Below, piece after piece: positions 7,133 through 15,650 of a stretch of 55,507 nucleotides of DNA (positions are counted from its first letter, which is position 1; each line of letters begins with the position of its first letter). A program made the position numbers and the translations under genes. Source of the stretch: Anaerolineaceae bacterium (GTDB lineage Bacteria > Chloroflexota > Anaerolineae > Aggregatilineales > Phototrophicaceae). The notes under the pieces were generated by a model that worked only from the letters and a program-made list of their open reading frames with translations, searched no databases and was not told where the DNA came from. Location of the stretch: the NCBI GenBank assembly GCA_016124855.1, contig WGMX01000051.1:1-55507 (forward strand). Direction: 5' to 3'.

Positions 7133-8788
7133 TTAGTTTGCCTTCACGGCCTCATAGGCTTTTTGTGAAATCTCCAGCAAACGCGGAAGCCCTTGCGAGT
7201 CCAAGGTCGCCAAGTAGGTATCCCACTCAGCATCAATATCCGATTCACCGGTGATGAACTTGGTCATCATTTCTTCAACATAGGTCTTGACGGCCAGTTG
7301 GATTTCAGTCACTTCTTTGGAGTCCGCATCCGAATAAGTCAGCGGCGGAATCAGGTCTTTGATGGCTGGCGCGTACGGCAGCATGGCGTTTGACCCTTCA
7401 AAGAGTGGGACTTCCACAAATTGATCTTTGGCTGACTGGCTCAGACGGAAGTCGCTGGTGCGGTAGGTGATGCCGTCTTGGCGCCAATTGGTATCGGTAA
7501 TATCGGCATCCCAGTTTCCAAGCGTGCGGTAAGCGGCCTGCTTGCCATTGATACCGAGTTCGCCTTCTGGTGGCTTGACCCAATCCAAATCTTCCACACC
7601 GAACACGTTACGCATGGTGGCTTCGTTGCTGTACATCAAGTCACACAGGCGGAACGCGACGTCGGGATGAGCCGATTTGTTGGTGACGATACAGCGACCG
7701 ACGCTGAAGCCCCACGGCGCATAAGCGGCTGTTTGAACACCTTCCGGCCCCTTCAGCGGAGGAATGATGATCCAGTTATCCATCTCGCCACCCTCGGCCA
7801 AGGTCTTCGGCTCGGTGAATGAACCCATCCAACCGCCAGTGACTGCACCCAGAAGATGAGGATCTTTCTGGCTGCCCAATTGCAGCAGCGCGGCGTTATC
7901 TTGAATCAAGGCATTTGGATCAATCAAACCTTCAGAGTAGAGCTTGTTGAGGTAGCGCAGACCTTCTTTATAACCGGGTTGAGCATAGGCAGCCTGAACC
8001 TTGCCATCAATCAGTACCAAACGGTCTTGTTGAATACGATCATAGAATACGAACGAATTCATAATGAACTGATCAATACTGTTGTGCCAACCACCAGCGC
8101 TGTCACTGGAGGAATTGCCAGAGAACGGCACTTCGTCGGCGATGCCGTTGCCATTGGGGTCGTTATCCTTAAAGGCCTTCAGCATGGCTTCGAATTCATC
8201 AGTGGTGGTGGGGATAGCGATTCCGAGTTTGTCCAACCATGGCTTATAGATCCACATCTTCTGTGAAAGGAAGCAGTGGAAGCATTCGTTGATTTCGGGT
8301 AAACCGTAAATCTTGCCATCGGGCGAGGTATTGAGCGGGAGAAGCTGCGGGCGTTCCACCTCGAAAATCCGTTTGGTTTCAAAACCATATTTCGCAATCA
8401 GGTCATTCAGCGGCACAAATACGCCTTGAGCGCCCTGCTGCGCCAACAGGCTGGATGTGGCGGGGAAACCGAGCAAGAGATCGGGAAGATCACCACTGGC
8501 AAGCACCAAATTGAGTTTGGTTTGGGCATCAGCAGTTGAACCGATAACAATGTCAATTTGGAGATCAAGCCCTGTCTTTTCTTCCAGCCATTGGGTGTAG
8601 GCGTTGGTGTTGAAGTCCTTGACTTTGGCATCGCCGGCATTAAGTAGAATCTTGATTACGGTCGGTTCTTTCACAATCGGGAACTCGCCCGCAGGGGTAG
8701 CGATATCCCCTTGAGCGTAAACCGAAACACTCATGACTGACATCATCAGTCCCACAAAAAGAAACGCATAGAACAGTTTTTTAGTCAT
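7133..8788 (-). CDS. Extracellular solute-binding protein, LplA/YtcQ-like (ABC importer)
   Basis: This is a 551-residue sugar-binding protein of the group that works with LplB/YtcP permeases. Residues 1-25 are a signal peptide (TKK, a hydrophobic core, then SVYA|QG) with no lipobox cysteine. The segment DNDPNGNGIADE (208-219) is the EF-hand-like loop common in these proteins. The start is placed at ATG 8788 because GAGGA lies 7 bases upstream and the signal peptide begins there; the frame is open to 8827 without a ribosome site. It follows the two permease genes and precedes two fucosidases, so its ligand is probably a fucosylated oligosaccharide (inference). No ATPase is in the operon; a shared MsmK/UgpC-like ATPase elsewhere is expected. 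Confidence 0.9.
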   Translation of the reverse strand: MTKKLFYAFLFVGLMMSVMSVSVYAQGDIATPAGEFPIVKEPTVIKILLNAGDAKVKDFNTNAYTQWLEEKTGLDLQIDIVIGSTADAQTKLNLVLASGDLPDLLLGFPATSSLLAQQGAQGVFVPLNDLIAKYGFETKRIFEVERPQLLPLNTSPDGKIYGLPEINECFHCFLSQKMWIYKPWLDKLGIAIPTTTDEFEAMLKAFKDNDPNGNGIADEVPFSGNSSSDSAGGWHNSIDQFIMNSFVFYDRIQQDRLVLIDGKVQAAYAQPGYKEGLRYLNKLYSEGLIDPNALIQDNAALLQLGSQKDPHLLGAVTGGWMGSFTEPKTLAEGGEMDNWIIIPPLKGPEGVQTAAYAPWGFSVGRCIVTNKSAHPDVAFRLCDLMYSNEATMRNVFGVEDLDWVKPPEGELGINGKQAAYRTLGNWDADITDTNWRQDGITYRTSDFRLSQSAKDQFVEVPLFEGSNAMLPYAPAIKDLIPPLTYSDADSKEVTEIQLAVKTYVEEMMTKFITGESDIDAEWDTYLATLDSQGLPRLLEISQKAYEAVKAN

Positions 8789-8861
8789 TTTCAATTCCTC
8801 GATACTCTTTTCTAAAATGTGTTTCACGTGCGCTCGTATTCGGTTAATCCATAACCCTCCT

Positions 8862-9794
8862 TTATCCTTTGATGGCCCCGATTGTTAACCCTTGAACGAA
8901 ATAACGTTGAACGAACGGGTAAAGCATCAGAACGGGAACTGAGGCCACCACGATAGATGAAAATTTGAGTTGTTCCTGAAGCGCCTGTTGATCGGCCAGC
9001 CGTTTAATATCCGCCATCATTCCAAGGTCAACTTTGTTCAGAATAAGGATATTGCGCAGGACGATCTGCAAGGGAGCGAGTTCAGGATCGGTTTGTAAGA
9101 CAAGCGACAAAAAGTATTGATTCCACTGGGCGACGGCATATACCAAAAACAAGACTGCGATTAAGGACTTGGCAAGCGGCAGCACAATCTTGATGAGGTA
9201 GCCTACATCGCTGCAACCGTCGATCTGGGCGGCCTCGTATAACTCGTCGGGAATGCTGGAACGCAGGAATGAGATGGTGATGATTAAGTTCCAGACGCTT
9301 AAGGCCGTGGGGATGATCAGTGACAAGCGGTTGTTGAGCATGCCAACATCACGCACCACCAGATAAAAGGGGATTAAGCCGCCGCTGAACAGCATCGGGA
9401 AAAAGAACAAAATCGTTAGAAAACGTCTGCCGGGGAGGTCTTTGCGGGTTAAGGGATAGGCGGCTAAAAAGGTCAGAACGACACTGACGGTTGAACCGAC
9501 AACGGTATAAAACAGTGAGTTAAGCATCCCTTTGATGAGTGTCGGATACTCAAAAATCTTCTGGTATCCAAGGGTGGTGGGATCCACAGGAAACAAGGTG
9601 ACCTTACCTGTTATTACGGCTGAGGGAGCGCTGAAGGATGCGCTCAGCGTATAAATCAACGGGTAGAGGACGATGATTAGAACCACTGTTAAAAAGACGT
9701 AATTGATGAAGGAAAAAATACGATCTCCGCGTGAGTCTTGAATGGCACTCAATGATTTATGAGACGTACGACGTGGTAAACGTAAAGCGGTCAT
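8862..9794 (-). CDS. ABC transporter permease, LplC/YtcP type
   Basis: This 310-residue membrane protein has about six transmembrane segments. The permease-ATPase coupling loop reads ELYEAAQIDG, followed by LIKIVLPLA, the EAA motif of binding-protein-dependent importers. It forms the channel with the permease encoded just upstream and would move an oligosaccharide into the cytoplasm. AGAGGAG stands about 8 bases before the ATG at 9794, and 30 bases separate it from the upstream permease gene, consistent with one transcript. The long C-terminal ending (QGLTIGAIKG) is typical of the YtcP subgroup. Confidence 0.9.
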   Translation of the reverse strand: MTALRLPRRTSHKSLSAIQDSRGDRIFSFINYVFLTVVLIIVLYPLIYTLSASFSAPSAVITGKVTLFPVDPTTLGYQKIFEYPTLIKGMLNSLFYTVVGSTVSVVLTFLAAYPLTRKDLPGRRFLTILFFFPMLFSGGLIPFYLVVRDVGMLNNRLSLIIPTALSVWNLIITISFLRSSIPDELYEAAQIDGCSDVGYLIKIVLPLAKSLIAVLFLVYAVAQWNQYFLSLVLQTDPELAPLQIVLRNILILNKVDLGMMADIKRLADQQALQEQLKFSSIVVASVPVLMLYPFVQRYFVQGLTIGAIKG

Positions 9795-9824
9795 GTGATT
9801 GCTCCTCTTATTCGGTATAACGGA

Positions 9825-10820
9825 TTACCAGAGACTCTCTTGTCCCATGCGTTTGACGGCGTAATTGGCGACTACGACCATCAATAGGGCAATTACCCCT
9901 TTGAAGAGTCCAATCGCGGTGGCATAGGAGAAGTCCAAGGTGGGAGAAGCCAATCCCACTTTGTAGACATAGGTATCTAAGATTTCGGATACGGATACAT
10001 TCACCGGATTTTGGAGCAGCAGCACTTTTTCAAAGCCGATGTTGATGAAATTGCCGAAGTTCAAAATCAGGAGCATGGTGGCGATGGGCATGATGCCGGG
10101 AATATCAATGTGGCGAATGCGCTGCAACTTAGAAGCACCGTCCACAACCGCTGCTTCGTGCAAGGCGGGGTCAATGGTGGTCAGCGCGGCCAAGTAGATG
10201 ATGGCGGAGAAGCCCATATGCTGCCAGATATCCGTCCAGACGTAAATCGATTGATAGAGATCGGGTTTGGACATGGCACTGATTGGGGGAAGATGAAGTG
10301 CCGTGGTCAACTGCGCAAGGAGGCCGAAACGGGGGTTGAGCATTTGTAAGATCAAGCCGACCATAACGACGGTCGAGATAAAGTGCGGCGCGTAGGTCAC
10401 CATCTGCACTATTTTTTTGAACCACAAAGTACGCACCTGATGCAAACTTAGGGCCAAAATAATCGGAACGGGGAAGCCAATCACCAGCAAGTACAGGCCG
10501 AGGGAGAGTGTATTGACGATCAAACGCGTGAACTGGAACGAGTTAAAAAAGCGTTCGAAGTTGGCGAAACCGACCCACTGGCTGTTCCAAATACCCCCCG
10601 CCAACGTGTAATTACGGAAGGCAATCTGTGCGCCTAAGATGGGAATGTAACTAAACACGATGATATAGAGCAGTGGAAGCGCGAGGAGGGCATAAAGCTG
10701 CCAGCGCCGCCGCATACGCATCAACAGATGACGAAATCCGCTGTTTGCGGTTTCGGGTGAATAGCGTTTGCGCGAAATAACAGGACTGTCTATCGTACTT
10801 TGCTGATCGGTAACGGCCAT
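9825..10820 (-). CDS. ABC transporter permease, LplB type
   Basis: This 331-residue inner-membrane permease has six predicted transmembrane helices after a polar N-terminus of about 35 residues. The EAA loop reads LHEAAVVDGASKLQRI, then DIPGI. LplB-type proteins pair with YtcP-type proteins and an LplA-type binding protein, exactly the set encoded here. AGGTAA precedes the ATG at 10820. It lies 98 bp after the LacI-type regulator gene, and no promoter was clear in that gap, so transcription may run on from the regulator promoter. Confidence 0.9.
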   Translation of the reverse strand: MAVTDQQSTIDSPVISRKRYSPETANSGFRHLLMRMRRRWQLYALLALPLLYIIVFSYIPILGAQIAFRNYTLAGGIWNSQWVGFANFERFFNSFQFTRLIVNTLSLGLYLLVIGFPVPIILALSLHQVRTLWFKKIVQMVTYAPHFISTVVMVGLILQMLNPRFGLLAQLTTALHLPPISAMSKPDLYQSIYVWTDIWQHMGFSAIIYLAALTTIDPALHEAAVVDGASKLQRIRHIDIPGIMPIATMLLILNFGNFINIGFEKVLLLQNPVNVSVSEILDTYVYKVGLASPTLDFSYATAIGLFKGVIALLMVVVANYAVKRMGQESLW

Positions 10821-10918
10821 TTTTTATTACCTATCTCTATTTTTGAACTAATTTTGTCAGCGGGCGATGTGCCGGAATTTTATCCTTATGATGTTGTGAA
10901 CTGCCGAAAAATGGTCGC

Positions 10919-13075
10919 TTAGTCTCTGGCGATGGACAAAGCCCGTAGTAATGAAAAGAAATTTTTGACTGGAATATCGTTGTTTACTTCAGCGCCGACA
11001 CCCGCGATATATCCGTTTTCGGCGGCAAGCATGGCGGTAGTGGAAGCAACCTGTTCGATGATGGTTTGTTCGTCGCTGTTCATGAGCAGTGAAACCGGAA
11101 TCGCACCCATGAAACTGAGCTTTCCGGCTGCGGCTTGTTTGATGGCAGCGAGATCATTTACTTCGGGCTGCGCGATATAAACCGCGTCAAAGCCCAAGTC
11201 GGAGATGAGCGGAATCAGCGAGTCGAGTTTTCCGGGTGTATACAGCACGGTTGATAAGCCGTTTTCCCGTGCCGGACGGATGAGATGTTTTATCCGGTGG
11301 CTGAAAACAGCCGCGAATTCATCCTGTGACAAACACGGGCCGTTTTCATCAGCCAGTTGGTCACTGAAAATTACAAAAGCAAGGTCAGAGGCAAAACGAT
11401 CACAAATGAGCTGGACGAGTTTGGTCTGGTAAGCAAGTAAGCTGCTGGCTACTTTTTGAAGCAGATTTGTTTGAGAATCGGGCCGAAAACCGTTCAGCGT
11501 GTCGAGAATATTCAAGGTGTCGGCAAAAATTGATCTAAAGTCGGCGGCAATACCCACGTTGGTACTGCGTGCGATGCGAATATAGCGATCAAACAAATCC
11601 AGTTGGTCGGTTAAAGAAGGGAAATCAAATGGGGGCAGTTCACCATCAGCCGCCCAGCCTTGGTCCATGGGATGAATCGCCGGTTGAAAGGGAAAGCGGC
11701 AGGGCACAGCCGCAATACCGATGCGCTGCGCAAATTCAATTTGATCTTCAGGGCAAATCAGGGACGTTTGCTGAATGAATTCATGCTGCGGTTCACGCTC
11801 TAAAACGTAACGGTAAAGCGCCGAATTGGTTATGGCGTACTCGAAATGAGGAACAGTGAGGCAGCCGGAACATTCCCGTTTCAGCGCCTGTTTAAGTAAG
11901 GTTATTTGCGCTTTATCGGCCTGAATGAGGTCAACATCTTTTGGAGTTATTGTCACGTCGACAAAAGGGCTTATGGAAGGCGTGAGCGCCATCATTCGGG
12001 CGCGCGGGAGTGGTGAAATGAGGTGACCCTGCGTGGTATCGAAGGCGGTATTCATTTCAACTTCCGTCGGCACACCGCCGCAAGACTGCCGGACAATCAA
12101 GCGTGCGGGCAGCACAACCGTTTGTGGACGGAGGTAATCTTCGCTGTTCAAGCGGTTGAGCAAGAGTTGGGCGGCGTTTACACCAATATCGTAAGGGGAT
12201 TGGCTGGCAACTGTCATCAAGGTAGCAAAGCGCGAGTCGGGATAGAAATCGTCAAAGCAGACGACAGCGACAGCTTCGGGAACGGGGATATGCCGTTTTT
12301 CCAGCGCGTGCATCACCCCGATAGCGATTTCGTTATTGGCGGCCACAATCGCAGTGGTTTCGGGACAGCGTTCCATGAGGTCATGGGTCAGCCGTTCAGC
12401 GGTTTGGCGTTCGTATTCACCCCAACAAATCAATTCGGGATCAAGCGGGATTTGTGCTTCGGCAAGCGCCATACCATATCCCGCAACACGGTCACTGGCA
12501 CTGGTGGAACTCTGGCGACCTGTGACGATGGCAATTTTTTGGCGGCCCAAGCGAATTAAATGTTCGGTCAAGGCAAATGCGCCGGAAATTGAATCGCTAT
12601 AAACGTTGTCTACGTTCCACGCGGCGGCCTGTGATTGACCAACGAAGACAATCGGTTTTTCCCGCGAAACCTGTCCTTCATCCCCTCCAAGCACAACCCA
12701 CTCCGAACGGCGGCTAAGGATCATGCCATCGACACGACTATAAATCGATTCGAGGTAGCGCAGATTTTGTGGCGATCTGGCGAAGGTATTACAGATTAGC
12801 ACGTGATAGCCGTTGGATTGAGAGGCTTCTTGAACGCCGCGTGCAACGGTCGTCCAAAAATAGTTTGTCAGTTCGGGAATGGCGAGGGCAATCGTATCGG
12901 TGCGTTTGCTGCGTAAACTGCGAGCTTGGAAATTCGGCTGATAGGCTAACTTCGCAATGGCCTGTTCCACTTTGGAACGGGTGTCCGGGTTGACGTTAGT
13001 TGCCCCATTCATCACACGGGACACTGTTCCGGGGGATACACCTGCTAATTTAGCAACATCAGCAATTGTAGACAT
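10919..13075 (-). CDS. LacI-family regulator fused to a URO-D-like domain
   Basis: Residues 1-333 (numbered from ATG 13075, 718 in all) form a complete LacI repressor: helix-turn-helix MSTIADVAKLAGVSPGTVSR, hinge, and a sugar-binding core ending near RLIVRQSCG. After a short linker, about residues 385-718 resemble uroporphyrinogen decarboxylase/corrinoid methyltransferase proteins (COG0407-like). This is shown by SDQLADENGPCLS (571-583), a G-LDSLIP-LGFDAV-QPE pattern and the FMG segment. The usual zinc-ligand HxCG in methyltransferases of this fold reads YTPG (612-615), so catalysis is doubtful and ligand sensing is likelier. The frame opens earlier at a TTG (13081), but ATG 13075 gives the canonical LacI start. 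It probably represses its own operon of transporter and fucosidases, from an operator at its promoter. I know of no described protein with this layout. Confidence 0.88.
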   Translation of the reverse strand: MSTIADVAKLAGVSPGTVSRVMNGATNVNPDTRSKVEQAIAKLAYQPNFQARSLRSKRTDTIALAIPELTNYFWTTVARGVQEASQSNGYHVLICNTFARSPQNLRYLESIYSRVDGMILSRRSEWVVLGGDEGQVSREKPIVFVGQSQAAAWNVDNVYSDSISGAFALTEHLIRLGRQKIAIVTGRQSSTSASDRVAGYGMALAEAQIPLDPELICWGEYERQTAERLTHDLMERCPETTAIVAANNEIAIGVMHALEKRHIPVPEAVAVVCFDDFYPDSRFATLMTVASQSPYDIGVNAAQLLLNRLNSEDYLRPQTVVLPARLIVRQSCGGVPTEVEMNTAFDTTQGHLISPLPRARMMALTPSISPFVDVTITPKDVDLIQADKAQITLLKQALKRECSGCLTVPHFEYAITNSALYRYVLEREPQHEFIQQTSLICPEDQIEFAQRIGIAAVPCRFPFQPAIHPMDQGWAADGELPPFDFPSLTDQLDLFDRYIRIARSTNVGIAADFRSIFADTLNILDTLNGFRPDSQTNLLQKVASSLLAYQTKLVQLICDRFASDLAFVIFSDQLADENGPCLSQDEFAAVFSHRIKHLIRPARENGLSTVLYTPGKLDSLIPLISDLGFDAVYIAQPEVNDLAAIKQAAAGKLSFMGAIPVSLLMNSDEQTIIEQVASTTAMLAAENGYIAGVGAEVNNDIPVKNFFSLLRALSIARD

Positions 13076-13111
13076 AAACAAATTTCTTCAAAATCAATAT
13101 TTAGGTTCGTT

Positions 13112-13134
13112 AAATCGATTTTTTGAATCGATTT
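13112..13134 (-). promoter_or_regulatory. Putative LacI operator (9-bp perfect inverted repeat)
   Basis: AAATCGATT (13112-13120) and AATCGATTT (13126-13134) are exact reverse complements, 5 bases apart. Each arm contains the 8-bp palindrome AATCGATT with a central CG, typical of LacI-family sites. The repeat begins 6 bases below the -10 element, so it covers the expected transcription start. Binding there would block transcription. Confidence 0.75.
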
Positions 13135-13140
13135 CACAAG

Positions 13141-13169
13141 ACTATAAACTGCTTTTGGCAAGCTGTCAA
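13141..13169 (-). promoter_or_regulatory. Sigma70-type promoter of the LacI-URO-D operon
   Basis: On the minus strand TTGACA (13169-13164) and TATAGT (13146-13141) are separated by exactly 17 bases. This is near consensus. It drives transcription toward the regulator gene, about 65 bases away, and overlaps no other gene. Confidence 0.85.
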
Positions 13170-13403
13170 CTCATCGGCACTTACCAAAATTTTAGAACAG
13201 ACATCATTGACCTACCGAATTGGGAACGCGGTTGGCATGGAGCAGCCTTAGGGGTTCAATCTTACGATATATTACTGTACAGACTTAATTTTTCATTTAC
13301 CTTTGCGGAGCTTTTTCATAGGTTCTCAATGAACTGTTACTTCCTTTTGGGGCTATACTACACGTAAACGATATATTCTATGATTAAGGGAGTATCATCA
13401 ACT
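13170..13403. other. Spacer between divergent genes
   Basis: Together with the promoter and operator to its left, this makes a 328-bp spacer between the LacI gene and the STAS-like gene. I see no gene or further clear regulatory site. A promoter for the plus-strand gene must lie here but no element is convincing. AAGGGAG at 13386-13392 is the likely ribosome site. Confidence 0.5.
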
Positions 13404-13802
13404 ATGGGTATAGTCGTATCGTGGGAAAATCCTGAAAAGACCATATTGCGACAAAAATTCGATGGTAAATGGACGGGCGCGGAATATTACGCATCGCTGG
13501 ATGAGATTAATAAGCTGCTCAAAGAAGTTGACTACCGCGTACATTGGATCGGTGATATGACCGATTCCGTAGGTATACCTGCCCTCAATCTATTAGCGGC
13601 TTCGGGGCGCGTGGTCAAAATGGTTGAACACCAGTTTCTGACCGTGAGCGTTGTGAAAGCCCATAATTACTTTCAGTCATTGGTGAACGTCGTGCGCCGC
13701 ATGAGTCCGGCACTGGCTGAGCGGGTCTTTTTTGTAAACACGTTGGACGAAGCTTACAGCCTTTTGGCAACCCGCTTTGATGTAACTGCCAAAGCATCAT
13801 AG
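13404..13802 (+). CDS. Small STAS/SEC14-like protein, unknown function
   Basis: This 132-residue protein starts MGIVVSWENPEKTILRQKF, then alternates helices and strands and ends with a helix containing EAYSLL. That layout resembles small STAS-like (SpoIIAA/SEC14-fold) proteins common in Chloroflexota (family impression, not searched). ATG 13404 is preferred over the in-frame ATG at 13380 because AAGGGAG lies upstream and homologues, as I recall, begin with a short M-x-VxW strand. No catalytic residues are recognisable. It is flanked by the LacI regulator on the other strand and an unknown gene. It is not obviously part of the sugar locus; partner-switch or stress signalling is possible. Confidence 0.7.
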   Translation: MGIVVSWENPEKTILRQKFDGKWTGAEYYASLDEINKLLKEVDYRVHWIGDMTDSVGIPALNLLAASGRVVKMVEHQFLTVSVVKAHNYFQSLVNVVRRMSPALAERVFFVNTLDEAYSLLATRFDVTAKAS

Positions 13803-13869
13803 AGTGCGGTAGATTTGAATGCCCTCGAATATGCTAAATCCCCAAGTGGTTGGTCGTTTCATACTCAAC

Positions 13870-13905
13870 TGAGCATCGGGTTTACCGTTATACACTTGAT
13901 GCTCA
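13870..13905. repeat. Stem-loop after the STAS-like gene
   Basis: TGAGCATC (13870-13877) pairs perfectly with GATGCTCA (13898-13905) around a 20-base loop. No T-run follows, so it may be an RNA-end structure or chance. The rest of the 279-bp spacer to 14081 is AT-rich and shows no gene. Confidence 0.4.
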
Positions 13906-14081
13906 TTCCCCATTTCTTCAAATTGTAATAGCCTCAGTCACAAAAGTACAATTTCAGAATTAATTCTTGAGATTTACATTCTTTATTTTTGTGTTTAAGC
14001 ATAAGGTTGAATTGATTATATCGGAAAAGTGTAAATTTGTAAGAGTATCCATGTATACTCCTGAATGTAAGTTATCTCGTA

Positions 14082-15584
14082 ATGCAATTTAAGAGATATG
14101 GAGTGGCTCAATACATGGATGCAGAGCGTCAAGAACAATCCATCGCGCCCGATCAACAACAGTCAACATGGCAAGTTGAGGGCGTTATCCCTCAATCACG
14201 CCCCACATGGCTCATTAGGTCAGATAAAGACGTATCACCCGCAGTAGAGTTCGGTGATGATGCCCACCAAGACTCTGACGAGACTCGCCAATATAATCGG
14301 GTACTCCATGACACCAGCGAATTCTTAGCCCTCAGCGCGCAGCACTATATGCCGGATATGCCCTTTCGTGACTATTATGTATGGGCGCTTTCAGAACAAA
14401 ACGATCAAAGAAGCGTTTGGCACCAGTTAATAGGCGTTCGCCAGACCGTCTTACTGACCATAAAACTGATGGGCGACATGCTTACGGATGACCAGTGGGA
14501 CGTATTTTCGCAGCGGGTCGCGCCAGTAAACGCGTACTTGATCTACGAATACTTCTCGGACGCGCTTGCGCTGGGAATTGGACGTGAGGCGCTGCCGGAA
14601 GAAGCTAGTATTCTGCGCCACCAGCTCTTGCATAACTTTAACGAGGCGGCAAGCAATTACTTGCAAGACAAGACCCGAATCACCGAGCAGTACCTGAGCA
14701 GTTTAGAACCCCTCAGTAATAGGGTGTCGATTTTCAAACAGAGCCTAAGCCCACAAAAACATGAGGCGATTGCGAATGCCTATCTTGATCATCATGCGAT
14801 GGTTCATATACATGAAATCGAGTACTCGACCTTTTCACTTCTGTTAGCCAATTTACAGATGTGTATGGATGTCGTGAGCCGGACAGAGGGGCAAGCAACA
14901 TCGGAAATGATCCGGCAGGGTCTGCTTGACCGTTATCAAGCATCCAACCAACTGCTTTACGATACACATGACAGTCTTGGCAATATGCTGGTTTCGAGCG
15001 CCCACGCTACGATGGCGATTCCGATTATCGGCTATTACATTCAGTCCATGATTTCAACCAAGGGTTTGGAAAAGCCATTTACAGCCATTGTTGAAGATGG
15101 AACTTTGCACGAGGCACTTTGCTCTTTGTCGGTGCTTATCCGGCTGCTGAATGATATTGGCACACCGTTAATCGTCCAAACAGCACAAGAACGAGCGGCA
15201 TTCATTGCCCGTTTGCAGAAGCAGCAAGAACAGTTCAGCCATGTGCGCCGTATGAGCGAATTTCTTGATCAGGTTTCGGATGAGCATGCAACACTGCTGA
15301 CGCGAATTATTAAAGATTTGCGACACAACGAGGCGAATCTCGCGCTGCATCAAATTAATGACTACGAGTCGATGCAAGATGCGATTGCTCAGTTCGGTGA
15401 ACAGTTGAGCAACTGGTCACTACTGTATCAAAATCAAGCTGCTCAACTGAAACAGTCTATGGAAACCATCAGCCGGCAGATGCAGGACAGGAGTGTCAGC
15501 CAACTGCTGTGGCGGTGCTTGAAATTTAATGAGCAGTTGTACAGTCACGCTTATACTGTCGCAGACGGAGAATTTACCAATTAG
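14082..15584 (+). CDS. Helical protein of unknown function, 500 residues
   Basis: I do not recognise this protein. It is 500 residues long, glutamine-rich and almost wholly alpha-helical, with no transmembrane segment or signal peptide. A central part is rich in H, E, D and Y (for example LAYHEIEYS-like and LRHQLLHNFNEAAS segments). From about 370 to 500 it looks coiled-coil prone (repeated QxxQ and LxxL spacing). Scattered conserved-looking H/E/D residues could suggest a helical-bundle enzyme such as a terpenoid-synthase-like or haem-oxygenase-like fold, but I cannot support either. No strong ribosome site precedes ATG 14082; ATG 14115 is an alternative. A stem-loop terminator follows the stop. 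The neighbours are unrelated. Confidence 0.8.
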   Translation: MQFKRYGVAQYMDAERQEQSIAPDQQQSTWQVEGVIPQSRPTWLIRSDKDVSPAVEFGDDAHQDSDETRQYNRVLHDTSEFLALSAQHYMPDMPFRDYYVWALSEQNDQRSVWHQLIGVRQTVLLTIKLMGDMLTDDQWDVFSQRVAPVNAYLIYEYFSDALALGIGREALPEEASILRHQLLHNFNEAASNYLQDKTRITEQYLSSLEPLSNRVSIFKQSLSPQKHEAIANAYLDHHAMVHIHEIEYSTFSLLLANLQMCMDVVSRTEGQATSEMIRQGLLDRYQASNQLLYDTHDSLGNMLVSSAHATMAIPIIGYYIQSMISTKGLEKPFTAIVEDGTLHEALCSLSVLIRLLNDIGTPLIVQTAQERAAFIARLQKQQEQFSHVRRMSEFLDQVSDEHATLLTRIIKDLRHNEANLALHQINDYESMQDAIAQFGEQLSNWSLLYQNQAAQLKQSMETISRQMQDRSVSQLLWRCLKFNEQLYSHAYTVADGEFTN

Positions 15585-15615
15585 GTTTTTCCCGTGAAAG
15601 ATAGCCCTTGTCAGC

Positions 15616-15641
15616 CGCCCCGGTTTATGTCGGGGCGTTCA
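15616..15641. terminator. Terminator hairpin between convergent genes
   Basis: CGCCCCG (15616-15622) pairs with CGGGGCG (15631-15637) around GTTTATGT, followed by TTCATCATT. It lies between a plus-strand stop at 15584 and a minus-strand stop at 15651, so it could serve both directions. The T-run is weak. Confidence 0.6.
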
Positions 15642-15650
15642 TCATTCAGC

